Made by a program: the position numbers and the translations under genes
In this document: positions 7,498 to 16,700 of the stretch, in pieces
Position numbering within the stretch: the first letter of the stretch is position 1
Layout of the letters: each line of letters begins with the position of its first letter
The notes under the pieces: generated by a model
The model's database searches: none
The model's input: only the letters and a program-made list of their open reading frames with translations
Told to the model about the DNA's origin: nothing
From: DATLYH01 sp035575035
Lineage (GTDB): Bacteria > Planctomycetota > Planctomycetia > Gemmatales > Gemmataceae
Length of the DNA stretch: 37,524 bases
Direction of reading: 5' to 3'
Assembly (NCBI GenBank): GCA_035575035.1
Contig: DATLYH010000375.1
Span: 1 to 37,524 of the forward strand

Positions 7498-8745
7498 ATG
7501 CTCATCACAAGGATTGTTCCGCGCCTGGCGCCGGTCCTGACCGGCGTGCTGCTGGTGTGTCTGGCCGTAGCGGCCGCCGCGGCCGATGACGATGCCCTGC
7601 GCAAGCGGGCCCTGGAGCTGAACTACGTCACCGGCAGCGACGCGATCGAGGGCCAGGTCGCCACCCTGGTCCAGGACGCCGCCGGCACCCGAAAACTACT
7701 GGCCGCGGCCCAGGCAATGATCAAGGAGAAGGACCAGCCGCTCAATGTCAATGCCCTGTACATCCTCGGTCGGGCCGCTCAGCTGCTCAAGGAGTACGAG
7801 GCCGGCCGGGCCTTCTACCGCGCCTACGCTGACCAGGCCCTCAAGCTCCAGAGCGGGATGCGGCTGGCCCAGGCCTTCGGCGGGTTGATCGACGTCCTCT
7901 ACGCAAGCGAGAAGTTCGAAGAGGCCGTCAAGGTCTGCCGCGAGTTCCTGGAGATCCAGGGGGACGACAACGTCACACGCTTCAAGCCGGTGGTGCTGCG
8001 GCGCATGATCCAGGCGTTGGCCCGCCAGGGCAAGAGCGAGGAGGCGCTCAAACTGGTAGATAACCTGGTCAAGGCCCAGCCGAGCAACTGGCTGGCGCTG
8101 GAGCTGAAGGGCTGGGTGCTGCGCGAGGCCGGCCAGTACGACGAGTCCGCCAAAGTCTACGAGGAGGTCCTGGATCGCATCAACAAGGACAAGGGGCTGA
8201 CCAAGGAAGAGCGGGAGGAATTCGGCGCCGACGTCCGCTATCTGCTCAGCGGCGTCTACGTGGACGCCGAGCAGGTCGATAAGGCCGCCGAACACCTCAA
8301 GGCCCTGTTGGCCAAGGATCCCAACAATCCCACCTACAACAACGACCTCGGCTACATCTGGGCCGACCACGACATGAACCTGGACGAGGCGGAGAAGCTG
8401 ATCCGCAAGGCGATTGACGAGGACCGCAAGCAGCGCAAGAAGCTCAACCCCGACCTGAAGCCGGAAGAGGACAAAGATAACGCCGCCTACCTCGACTCCC
8501 TCGGCTGGGTCTTGTTCAAGAAGAAAAAATTCAAGGAGGCAAAGGAGTGGCTACAGAAGGCGGTCGAGCTCCCCGACGGCCAGCATGTCGAGATCTACGA
8601 TCACCTTGGCGATGTCCACTGGGCATTGGGGGAGAAGGCTGAGGCGATCGCGGCGTGGAAGAAGGGGATCGAGGTGGCCGGCAGCGGCAAGCGTGAGCAG
8701 AAGCGCAAGGCCGAGGTCGAGAAGAAGCTGAAAGAACACCAGTAA
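7498..8745 (+). CDS. Exported tetratricopeptide-repeat protein, 415 aa
   Basis: A signal peptide (residues 1 to about 30: LAPVLTGVLLVCLAVAAAAA) precedes an entirely helical protein with several TPR-like units. Recognisable ones include RRMIQALARQGKSEEALKLV with its downstream LALELKGWVLREAGQYDESA, then VYVDAEQVDKAAEHLKALL, DLGYIWADHDMNLDEAEKLI, LDSLGWVLFKKKKFKEAKEW and HLGDVHWALGEKAEAIAAWKKG. The last units resemble the DLGYxxAD...DSLGWVLYK pattern of bacterial outer-membrane-associated TPR proteins, which scaffold envelope complexes. The C-terminus is a Lys/Glu helix. ATG 7498 is preferred because GGGGAG lies 8 nt upstream and the signal peptide starts there; the frame extends upstream to 7420 through the promoter. 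It is followed by a hairpin shared with convergent fabH. No partner gene is evident. Confidence 0.88.
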   Translation: MLITRIVPRLAPVLTGVLLVCLAVAAAAADDDALRKRALELNYVTGSDAIEGQVATLVQDAAGTRKLLAAAQAMIKEKDQPLNVNALYILGRAAQLLKEYEAGRAFYRAYADQALKLQSGMRLAQAFGGLIDVLYASEKFEEAVKVCREFLEIQGDDNVTRFKPVVLRRMIQALARQGKSEEALKLVDNLVKAQPSNWLALELKGWVLREAGQYDESAKVYEEVLDRINKDKGLTKEEREEFGADVRYLLSGVYVDAEQVDKAAEHLKALLAKDPNNPTYNNDLGYIWADHDMNLDEAEKLIRKAIDEDRKQRKKLNPDLKPEEDKDNAAYLDSLGWVLFKKKKFKEAKEWLQKAVELPDGQHVEIYDHLGDVHWALGEKAEAIAAWKKGIEVAGSGKREQKRKAEVEKKLKEHQ

Positions 8746-8808
8746 GAAGCCAGAGGGCAGAAGTCAGAGATCAAGCGGGGGAGCACTTGATTTCTGCCCT
8801 CTGACTTC
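8746..8808. terminator. Bidirectional hairpin between the TPR gene and fabH
   Basis: GAAGCCAGAGGGCAGAA (from 8746) and TTCTGCCCTCTGACTTC (to 8808) are near-perfect inverted arms with one mismatch. The inner ATCAAG/CTTGAT pair extends the stem after a 7-nt bulge. It fills the gap between two convergent genes and probably terminates both, although T tracts are short. Confidence 0.6.
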
Positions 8809-8814
8809 GGATTT

Positions 8815-9837
8815 CTACCAGCGCATCACGGCGGTGCCCCAGGCCAATCCGGCGCCGAAGCCGCTCAGTACAATCAGGTTGCCCGGTTGAACCCGCCCCT
8901 CGGCGACAGCTTCATCCAGCGCCAGGGGGACAGAGCCAGCCGAGGTGTTGCCGTAACGGTCGAGGTTGTTGTACAGCCGGTTGCGCGGGATGCGAAGCAC
9001 GTCAATGGCAGCGTTGATGATGCGGATGTTGGCCTGGTGCGGGATGTACAGATCAACGTCGGCGGGGGTTAGGCCGGCAAACTTCAGCGTGTCCTGGATG
9101 GTGTCGCAGAGGATGGCCACGGCCCAGCGGAAGACGGCCCGACCATCCATGTGCATGTAGTGCATCCCCTGGTTAAGCAATTCCGCAGTCGGCGGCAATC
9201 GGCTGCCGCAGGCCGGCCGGCTCAGCAAGTCGCCGCCACTGCCGTCGGCCCCCAGACTGTAGCTGAGGATCCCCTGGTCGGGCCGGCCGCGGGTCAGTAA
9301 TACCGCACCGGCCCCATCGCCGAAGAGAGGGTAGGTCTTCAGGTCGTTGGGGTTGAGGATGCGCGAGTTGCAATCGCCGCCAATGACCAACGCCAGGTCG
9401 CTGGCGCCGGAGAGGACGTAGGTCGCCGCGGTGATCAGGGCGTACATGAAGCCGGCGCAGGCCGCCTCCAGCTCGATGGCGGCGCAGCACAGTTTGAGAC
9501 GGTCCTGCACCAGACAGGCGGTGGAGGGGAAGGCCATGTCCGGAGTGAAGGTGGCCAGCACGAGCAGGTCGATGTCGCGCGGCCGGACGCCGGCCTGTTC
9601 GATGCAGCGCTGGGCCGCCTCGTAGCAGAGGTCGCTGGTGGCCTGGTGCGGCAAAGCATGCCGCCGTTCCAGGATACCGGTACGCTTGACGATCCAGTCG
9701 GAATCGAAACCAAAGCGCTGGTGCAGGTGGTCGTTGGTAACCACCGCGTCGGGCACATAACTGCCGGTGCCGATCACGCGCACGCCCATCAGACGGCGGC
9801 AGCGCGGGCGAGGCAGAGCAGGTCGTTCATCGCTCAT
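8815..9837 (-). CDS. fabH: 3-oxoacyl-ACP synthase III (KAS III)
   Basis: Condenses acetyl-CoA with malonyl-ACP to start type II fatty-acid synthesis in the cytosol. The 340-aa protein has the complete KAS III Cys-His-Asn triad: C127 in LEAACAGFMYAL, H267 in YIPHQANIRII and N297 in RYGNTSAGSVPLAL. The glycine-rich end SGFGAGLAWGTAVMRW is typical, as is the N-terminal IGTGSYVPDAVVTN strand. The substrate could be a different primer (branched or other acyl-CoA), as FabH paralogues vary. The first 16 residues are poorly conserved, so an alternative start at 9789 (MGVRVIGTG) is credible; neither start has a clear Shine-Dalgarno site. The usual neighbours plsX, fabD and acpP are absent, suggesting a stand-alone copy. 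Confidence 0.94.
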   Translation of the reverse strand: MSDERPALPRPRCRRLMGVRVIGTGSYVPDAVVTNDHLHQRFGFDSDWIVKRTGILERRHALPHQATSDLCYEAAQRCIEQAGVRPRDIDLLVLATFTPDMAFPSTACLVQDRLKLCCAAIELEAACAGFMYALITAATYVLSGASDLALVIGGDCNSRILNPNDLKTYPLFGDGAGAVLLTRGRPDQGILSYSLGADGSGGDLLSRPACGSRLPPTAELLNQGMHYMHMDGRAVFRWAVAILCDTIQDTLKFAGLTPADVDLYIPHQANIRIINAAIDVLRIPRNRLYNNLDRYGNTSAGSVPLALDEAVAEGRVQPGNLIVLSGFGAGLAWGTAVMRW

Positions 9838-9919
9838 GCAAACATGATCTCAGGCCGCCCGGCTCCCCCTTACCCCCACTCCTCCCCCCAAGGGGAAGAG
9901 GGAATATCTTGGTCTCCCT

Positions 9920-9953
9920 CTCTCCCTCGGAAGGGAGAGGATAGGGTGAGGGG
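9920..9953. repeat. CCCTCTCCC/AGGGTGAGG dispersed hairpin
   Basis: CTCTCCCT (9920-9927) pairs with AGGGAGAG (9932-9939) around a 4-nt loop, followed by ATAGGGTGAGG. A related element with the AGGGTGAGG end is at 19224-19262. It lies in the gap between fabH and the 10116 gene, which also carries a C-rich tract at 9860-9900 and no gene. Confidence 0.6.
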
Positions 9954-10115
9954 AGCGGGGAGATAAATGATAAAGGCGCGCCGGCCGTCGGTCGAGGACC
10001 GAAACGGCGGGAAAGTGGCAGTATACAAGCATGGGAGACTTTCGGCCATCGCCTTTCGCCATTTCACGCGATCCCGGAGGGAACAGTTGTTTATCGGCGG
10101 CCGCCGGACGAAGGC

Positions 10116-11489
10116 TCATTTCGGCCGAGCGACATGGGTCAGGTACTGCACCAAGGCGCAGACGGCATGCTGGGTGTAGTCGAGACGCAGGTTGCCGTCC
10201 TCATGGGAGGCGTGGAACGCACCCACCAATGCCGGCCGATACCAGTCGGCGAAGTGCTGGGTGTTGGCGTCGGTGTACTGGAGCGTGGCCAGAAACTGCA
10301 AGCACCGCTCCAGCGCCTCGGTGTAACGCCGGTGGCGGGCCAGATCTCCCTGCTGGCGGGCCACCCGGCAGGCCTCGGCCAGAGCCGCCGCATAAGCCGC
10401 CGAGGTCACCTGCGGCGCCGCCTCCACCGGCCGGCCGTCCGCCCACTCCCGGAAGCCGCCATACCACAGCGGCCGGCGCGGGTCGATCCGGTCGTACTGC
10501 AATCTGCACAGCCAATCGCTCATCTCGCTGACGAACTCTGCAAAGGCTGGCTCCTTCGTCTGCAAGAATGCCTCGGTGTAGGCCGCTGCCTGCCACGAGA
10601 CGAAAGCGGGGGCGCGGTGCTCCTTCCACCAGGAGCGGTAGTAGGCCAGTGCCTTGCGAAGCACGTCGGCCTTCCATGCGGCCGGCCGATACCGCTGGCT
10701 CAGCATCAGCCCGTAAAGCGCTGCCCCGGGGTGGTGGTTGATTCCGTCCGGGTTCTCCGCCGACTCACCCGCCTCGGACGAGTCGTTGTACCGCAGCGAA
10801 CCGTCGGACTGCTGCTGCTGGCGGATGAAGTTGCATAGCTGCTCGGACTGCTCCAGTAGGTCGTCTTTAGGGGCGGGCAGTTCGTTGATTGCCGCCACCA
10901 ACAGGCCGGCCGCCCCCAGGCGATTGATGACGTTCGAGGGGAGCGACGTGTGGCGGGCCGGCGGATCGCCGGGAACCACGACCGTCTCGCCCAACAGTGT
11001 GAGCACCGCCTGTGTGGCGCGGGCGGCGTAGCGCTCCTCGCCGGTGTAGCGGGCGGCCCGGGCCAGGGCGAACGCGGCCGCCACTTGACGCAAGTAATGG
11101 TCGCCCCCCATCACCGCCTTCAGCGCCGGCAGGTAGCCGGGAACGAATCGGCCGTCGGGACCATTCATCCGGTAAAGCCACTCGGCTCCGCGGAGGGCGC
11201 TGAGGTGCATCTGCTGCTGGAGAGGGGTCAACTGCGAAGCAGGCGGCGTGCTCCGTGTGCCATCTGCCGCGGTAACAGGCGGGTGCTGGCTGCTTGGGCG
11301 GTCGTGCTCCTTCGCCCCACTCCCCAGGAGCGAGCCGGTGGCCGGTCCGTTTGTCGGAGCTGTGCTTGGCGGCGGGGAAGAGGTGGGATGTTCCACGGAA
11401 GGAGACTGTCCGTGGGTCAGCGGCCAGGTGACGAGAACACCGGCGGCCAGCATCAGAAAACCGGCCAGCCAGGCCATCCGTGTACGCAT
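10116..11489 (-). CDS. Exported or membrane-anchored alpha/alpha-toroid protein, 457 aa
   Basis: The N-terminus has a hydrophobic signal/anchor (MAWLAGFLMLAAGVLVTW), then a long Ser/Pro/Thr linker (residues 27-90). The C-terminal domain (about 95-455) is all helical with Trp/Tyr-rich repeats: GAEWLYRMNGPDGRFVPGYL, LCNFIRQQQQSDGSLRYND, AYYRSWWKEHRAPAFVSW and SDWLCRLQYDRIDPRRPLWYGGF. QxxDGS/GxW-type turns are typical of (alpha/alpha)6 barrels such as glycosidase-like or prenyltransferase-like toroids. No catalytic motif can be assigned, so I do not call an activity. It is probably periplasmic. The gene is separate from rplU upstream (about 180 nt). It is one of three toroid-type proteins in the window (also 29103 and 35076). 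Confidence 0.8.
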   Translation of the reverse strand: MRTRMAWLAGFLMLAAGVLVTWPLTHGQSPSVEHPTSSPPPSTAPTNGPATGSLLGSGAKEHDRPSSQHPPVTAADGTRSTPPASQLTPLQQQMHLSALRGAEWLYRMNGPDGRFVPGYLPALKAVMGGDHYLRQVAAAFALARAARYTGEERYAARATQAVLTLLGETVVVPGDPPARHTSLPSNVINRLGAAGLLVAAINELPAPKDDLLEQSEQLCNFIRQQQQSDGSLRYNDSSEAGESAENPDGINHHPGAALYGLMLSQRYRPAAWKADVLRKALAYYRSWWKEHRAPAFVSWQAAAYTEAFLQTKEPAFAEFVSEMSDWLCRLQYDRIDPRRPLWYGGFREWADGRPVEAAPQVTSAAYAAALAEACRVARQQGDLARHRRYTEALERCLQFLATLQYTDANTQHFADWYRPALVGAFHASHEDGNLRLDYTQHAVCALVQYLTHVARPK

Positions 11490-11668
11490 GTCGGGCCTCC
11501 TTGCCCACTTGACGAGGTGTTCATTCGTCGGCGCTGCCGGCGCGCCAGGACTGGGCCGGCAGACAATAGCTCCGCCGAGGAGTTATACACCGGCTGGTCA
11601 GAAAGGATCAAGCCGGGCGGGACGGGATGGCGGGCGGTGTTTCTCTAATCTGTGCTAGTTGTCCCGGT

Positions 11669-12103
11669 TCACGGCGTGCCGGGGGCGGGTGTTTCAGGGG
11701 GGGCGGCACCGGCCGGCTGTTGCGCTGACGCTTCCGGTGCAGGAGCGGGTGCCTCACCGGTCGCAGGGGTGGTGGTTTCCGTCGGCTCCATGCCGGGGAG
11801 CAGGATGGAGCGGATCTGCACCTTGGTAAACGGCTGCCGATGGCCGCGCAGCCGGCGGTAGTTTTTGCGGCGGCGGAAGTGCTGAATGTAGAGCTTGGTA
11901 GACGGATGATCAACCACCTCGGCCAAAATGCGCGCCCCTTCAATGATCGGCTGGCCGATGCGCGTGTCATCGGGGCCCTGGTAGAGCAGGACGCGGTTGA
12001 ACTCCAGGCGCGAGCCGACCTCGACATCGCGGTAGTCGAGCTGGACGATGTCTCCCTCGCTGACCCGGTACTGCCGGGAACCGTCTTCGAAAACTGCAAA
12101 CAT
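11669..12103 (-). CDS. rplU: Large ribosomal subunit protein bL21, with Pro/Ala C-terminal extension
   Basis: bL21 binds 23S rRNA and helps 50S assembly. Residues 1-102 form the complete family: MFAVFEDGSRQYRVSEGDIV start, GARILAEVVDHPSTKLYI middle, and the basic FRRRKNYRRLRGHRQPFTKVQI signature. The normal protein is about 103 aa; this one is 144, with a roughly 40-residue low-complexity tail of Pro, Ala, Thr and Glu. Such tails on ribosomal proteins are seen in planctomycetes. Unlike most bacteria, no rpmA (bL27) follows: the next frame downstream is the unrelated toroid protein. It is the downstream neighbour of the Wzz-like gene on the same strand, 95 nt apart. Confidence 0.96.
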   Translation of the reverse strand: MFAVFEDGSRQYRVSEGDIVQLDYRDVEVGSRLEFNRVLLYQGPDDTRIGQPIIEGARILAEVVDHPSTKLYIQHFRRRKNYRRLRGHRQPFTKVQIRSILLPGMEPTETTTPATGEAPAPAPEASAQQPAGAAPPETPAPGTP

Positions 12104-12198
12104 CGCCTGGCCCCCGCTGGAGAATCATCCCAATGACTTACTTTATATGGAATCTAGCAAGGAGCGGGGGGATTGGCCAGGTGTCTTGCTGGTGCCGG

Positions 12199-13542
12199 CT
12201 ATCTCAATTTGCGAACCACCGCCTGCTCATCAAGTTTCTGGACCCGCGGCGGTGCGTTGCGCTCGATCATCTCGGCCTCCATCGCAGCCTTCTTCACGAT
12301 CTCCTCGGCCTGAGCGATCTCCTCTTTGAGTGCTTCCAAGTCGAGGGTGTTCTGATTGATGTCCGGGGCCATCTTGCTGTAGCGCTCTACATCGGCGAGA
12401 AGGGCCTTCTCCAGCTCGACGGAGAAGGCCAGCCGCGCCTTCAGGTTGGCGATAGCCGTCTGAATCTCAGCCAGCAGCCGGTCGCGCAGCTCCTTGGTCA
12501 CGGCGGGGCGGATCTCCTGCTTGCGCGTCTCCAGCGCTTGCTTGGTATTCTTCAGCGCGTCCTGCTGTGGCCTGGAGTGCCTGTCAAAGGACTGGGAGGT
12601 AGTGCTATCCTTCATGGCTTGGAGTTGAAGCTCGATCTTGGAGATCTCCGCTCTGCACTTCTGGACGACGCTGTCCTTCTCCAGGGCCTCCTCGATCTGG
12701 CTCTCCGGGATAGTCTCCTCGGCAAGCGCCTTTGCGCGGGCCTCCTGGACCGCAAGCTCGGTTTGAAGGCGACGGATCTCGCCGCGGAGTTGGGTCAGTT
12801 CCTTCTGGGCTAGTTCCCCCTGCTCTAGGGCCAGGCGCTGCTGGATCGCCAGGTTGATGGCGTTTCTGGCGCCGACCGCCTTGGTTAGTTCCCGGAGTTG
12901 GGTCCGCTTGGTGTGCAGCCGCTGCTCGTACCGCTGGGCGAGCTCTCGGAGTTGCTCGATCCGCTCCAGCCGCTTGCGGTGATCCTTGTAGACCACCTCG
13001 TTCAGGTAGGCCTCGGTGATGGCATCGACCAGGATCTTCAGTTCCTCGGGGTTATCCCCTCTCAGGGAGATCGTGAGGAGCTCGGGGCCGTAGTCGGCCC
13101 GGACCTCCTTTTCCAGCCACTCGATTGGCTCCGTTTGATTGCGGATCACCGCGAGGTCGGCCACTTTGGGCTGCTGAAGGGCGGCATTGAGGACCAGGCG
13201 ACTCTTAACCATCGCCGTCTGAATGCGCAGGAAGGCGCCATAGTCCTGTGGGTGGGCTTGCGGGAACAACAGGTACTGCTCCGGTCGGACCAACAGCCTC
13301 ATCTGGGCCTCATAGTCCCCGGCCGGTCCGTCCGGGGGAGTGATCCGAAGCCGGCCGGTCATCAGGGACCAGGCGCCGACCATAGCGGTCAGCCCGAGCA
13401 AGGACCAGCTGGCGACGGCGGCCACAATGAGGAACCGGGACGGGTGGCACCGCAGCGGTTGCAATCCGGGCGCGGGTGTGGTCATTGATTCAGGCGACAA
13501 TCCTTCCGGACCGGGCGCAGAGGGAATCGGTGGCTCGGACAT
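12199..13542 (-). CDS. Wzz/GumC-like coiled-coil membrane protein lacking the second membrane segment
   Basis: The 447-aa protein has one membrane segment (about residues 40-62; FLIVAAVASWSLLGLTAMVG). A Wzz-like periplasmic domain follows (YEAQMRLLVRPEQYLLF...ELLTISLRGDNPEELKILVDAITEAYLNEVV). Long coiled coils run from about 185 to 430. The arrangement matches chain-length determinant proteins of exopolysaccharide export. It stops at APPRVQKLDEQAVVRKLR, exactly where family members normally have a Pro-rich turn and a second membrane helix; there is no kinase domain. I place the start at ATG 13542 because a strong promoter has its -10 at 13585-13590, so the in-frame start at 13605 would precede the transcript. 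No polysaccharide genes are nearby. Confidence 0.7.
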   Translation of the reverse strand: MSEPPIPSAPGPEGLSPESMTTPAPGLQPLRCHPSRFLIVAAVASWSLLGLTAMVGAWSLMTGRLRITPPDGPAGDYEAQMRLLVRPEQYLLFPQAHPQDYGAFLRIQTAMVKSRLVLNAALQQPKVADLAVIRNQTEPIEWLEKEVRADYGPELLTISLRGDNPEELKILVDAITEAYLNEVVYKDHRKRLERIEQLRELAQRYEQRLHTKRTQLRELTKAVGARNAINLAIQQRLALEQGELAQKELTQLRGEIRRLQTELAVQEARAKALAEETIPESQIEEALEKDSVVQKCRAEISKIELQLQAMKDSTTSQSFDRHSRPQQDALKNTKQALETRKQEIRPAVTKELRDRLLAEIQTAIANLKARLAFSVELEKALLADVERYSKMAPDINQNTLDLEALKEEIAQAEEIVKKAAMEAEMIERNAPPRVQKLDEQAVVRKLR

Positions 13543-13584
13543 GGTGCGAACCTCGGGGTCAAGCGGCGGGCACCGCAATCGACG

Positions 13585-13612
13585 ATTATACCGCCCGGCC
13601 GTCAAGGTGCAA
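13585..13612 (-). promoter_or_regulatory. Strong sigma70-type promoter for the Wzz-like gene
   Basis: On the minus strand TTGCAC (13612-13607), 16-nt spacer, TATAAT (13590-13585). The predicted transcription start is near 13577, leaving about 35 nt to ATG 13542. It lies just beyond the secretin gene's terminator, so the two transcripts are separated. Confidence 0.7.
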
Positions 13613-13674
13613 GAATTACTTTGCTATGCAAAGAACTTGGTCTCCAGCAAGGAGGGGAGGATGGTCCGGCGGGA

Positions 13675-13716
13675 AACAAAAAGGGCCGGGGCTTCCCCTG
13701 GGGATCGCCCCGACCC
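13675..13716 (-). terminator. Rho-independent terminator of the secretin gene
   Basis: On the minus strand GGGTCGGGGC (13716-13707) pairs with GCCCCGGCCC (13692-13683), with one G-U wobble. An inner CCCC/GGGG stem is followed by TTTTTGTTT. It lies about 40 nt after the stop at 13756. Confidence 0.85.
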
Positions 13717-13755
13717 TCTGCTTCACAACGGAACCTGACGGCGGACGCCTGCTCC

Positions 13756-16700
13756 CTACGGCAGCACCGGCGGCGGGCTTGGGACTACACCCGTCTGACG
13801 GATCTCCTCTTCCTCATTGATGATGATGCGTGGGGTGACCATTATCATCAGGCTCTCCGTCTCGCGGCCATAGCCGACGTTCTTGAACAGACGGTTGATA
13901 TACGGGATCTTGCTGAGGACCGGCGGCCCGAATTCGTTGCGCCCTTCCGATAGCCGCTTCAGGCCGCCGATGAGCACTGTCCCGCCGTCCGGCACCGCCA
14001 CCGATGTTTGCACGGTGATGGTGTTGATCACGGGTTGTTGGATGAACTGCGTGAACAGCACCGGGTTGCCGGGGAAGCCGCCGTCAAAGACGGGGAAGAT
14101 CGGCGTCACAATCGGGAAGAGAGGCACGATGGCCGACGCCAGATTGCCAATCGTAGGATTGAGGTTCAGCCGTACAAATCGACGGTCGGCCGAAATCACC
14201 GCCTGGATGGTCAGCGTGATGCCCAGCGGGTTAGCGATCTGGGAGATGGGCTGGTTCTGGGGCACAAACGCTAGCTGGCCGCCGTTCTGGACCACGAACA
14301 CATTGGTGACGAAGAACTGCTGGTCCGTCACGGAGATGTTCGCCGTCTGACCGTTGAACAGGGTGAGCTTCGGCGCCTGCATGACGTTGGTCCGCTGGTC
14401 GCCCTGGGCGGCCTCCATGAACATGAAGACCTGAATATCGCTGAGGAACGCCAACCCCAGCTCGATGCCGCCGTTGCCTCCCGGGATGTTCGGGAAGCCG
14501 CCGAACGGCGGGATCGCCTGAGCGAAACTCGACGTCCGGATCGGGATATCGAGGTCGGTGGTGAACGTTCCTGCCGGCGTCAGGCCGGCGATGAACCGGC
14601 TGGGGTTGAAGTCGTTGATGAACCCAACCGGCTTGAACTGCCCAGTGACAAGCTGCGGCTCGTAGCGGGCGGTCTCGCGGTCGGTCTTGATGTTGATGTT
14701 GAAGTCCAGGCCGATGCGCTCAAAGAAGCCCTCAGCCACGGTGATGAAGCGCACCTCGACGGCCACTTCCTGGTCCTGCAGCCGCCGTAGGGCCGCTAGC
14801 AGGTCGGCGATCTGTTCCTGGATGTCCAGCGTCTGATTGATGACCAAGGCCATCGTCAAGGGGAAGTAATCAATCGTCCCGGGCCCGCCCTGATCGTTCC
14901 AACTCCGCGGCGCGATGCTGTTTTTGATCAGTTGGATGAGCTGGTCCTCCAGCGTATTGCTTGGTCCGCCGCGACCCGAGTTGCTGCTCGAGACAGTGGC
15001 TGGCGCCAACCCGGGGGCCGGCGTTCCGTTGGGGTGGGCAGCGAAGGGATCGCTCCCTGCCGCACTACTTACCGGCGTACCACCGCTGAGCGCGTTGCGG
15101 CTGATGTAAGGCGTATTGCCGGCCGGAATCGAGAGGGGCTGGAGTGGATTGACGGAACCGGCAGCCGCCCGCGCCGCGGCTTCAGCTGGCATCAGGGCAT
15201 TGGGGATCGGCACCACCAGGTCGGCGACCTGGTAGACCCGTTGCACCAGCCGGCCCTGGGCATAGTTCGGCGTGGTCACCTGGAGCACCTCGTCCTTGAT
15301 GACATAGGTCAGGTTCACCTGGTGCAGCAGCAGATTCAGCGCCGACTTGAGCGAAACCCCTTCCAGCTTCATGGTCACCGGTCGGTCGAGGCTAATACCC
15401 TGCTCTTGCAAGGCCGGCTCGTCCGGTACGATGTTGAGGTTCTGCCAGCTGCGCAGGTCCTCCAGTACTTGCCGCAACGGCGTGTCCTGGAAGTTCAGGT
15501 TCACCGGCGACAGCAGCTTCCGCTCGATCTCCTGCTCCTTCTCGTTCTTGGTCCGCAGGATCGACTGCACTTCTTTGCGGTCACGGACCTTCTCCCACGC
15601 CTTGGTGTCGAACTTCACCGGCTCCTCGAGCGAGGTGTAGACCCCCTCGTGCTCGGCGTCGGAGATGGCGTGGAAGAACATGTCCTCGCGGCCATCCTTG
15701 TTGGTCTGGGTGATGCTCTTGTTGATCTGGAGCTTGGCCATGTAGATGGCTGCCGTGGCCGCCTGGTTGTCGGGATCGAGCTCCTTGGCCAGCATCGCCT
15801 TGTACTGGGCTTCCTTGTACTTCCCCTCGTTGTACAGGGCGTTGAACTGCTTGATCAGTTCGGCGACCTTCTGCTGCTTGTTGCGTTCCGCCTCGGCCAG
15901 AGCGGAACGGCCGTGGTCCCGGGCCTTGCGGGTCTGTGCTTGCAACTCCTCGAAGTCGCGCTGCGCCTTGAGGGTGCGGTACTGTTGCAGCCGAGCCTCG
16001 GCCGGCCGGCGAAGCAAGGCCATGCGGTCGGAGTCGAGCTGCACGCCGGCCAGGGTGGCGAGGTACTCCTGAAGGATCTCCAAAGCCCGCTCGGTGTCGC
16101 CGGCCTTGAAGCAGTCGGCCGCCTCGCGCTGGGCTTGGAGGCCCTTTTGCCGCAGCTCCTGGAACTTGACCTCCTGCCGGGCCAGCACCTGCCGGGCGAA
16201 GTCGTTCTCCGCCGGCGGACCGGCGTCGGTGGCCACGGCCCGAGCAACGCCAGGATCAGGCCCCTGGTCGGTGGCGACCGGCGATGGACCGCGGGCCAGG
16301 GCCGACGGCTGCATCTCCGGCAACGCCATCAACTCCTTGAGCCGGCCCTGCTTGTCGGGATCGAGCAGCCGGGTGTCGAGGGAGCGGATCAGGGCGGCGG
16401 CGTAGGCATATTCCTTGCGTTGGAAAGCGCTGAAGGCGGCGTCAAAGGTGCGGTTGGCCGCCAGCCGCTTCTGGTTGAACTCCTCGATGTCGATGTCGCG
16501 CAGCAGCGCCTCGGCCTGAGCCTGCAGGCCGAACGGGCCGGAATAGACCTCCTCGGCCAGCTGACGGGCCTTGGCGAGTTGGTTAGCCTTCAGGTGGCCG
16601 CGTGCCCGGGCCAGCATGTCGCGCCCGGTGGACTGGAGCCCATCGGGGGTCAACGGCGCCGCGCCCGGCATGCCCTCGGCGACCTGGGCACCGACCTGCT

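Noticed and set aside
7460..7540. Short 26-codon frame with AAAGGAGG just before its ATG, overlapping the TPR gene start
   Set aside because: The Shine-Dalgarno sequence is only about 1 nt from the ATG, too close to work well, and the product is unremarkable; a leader peptide is possible but unsupported.
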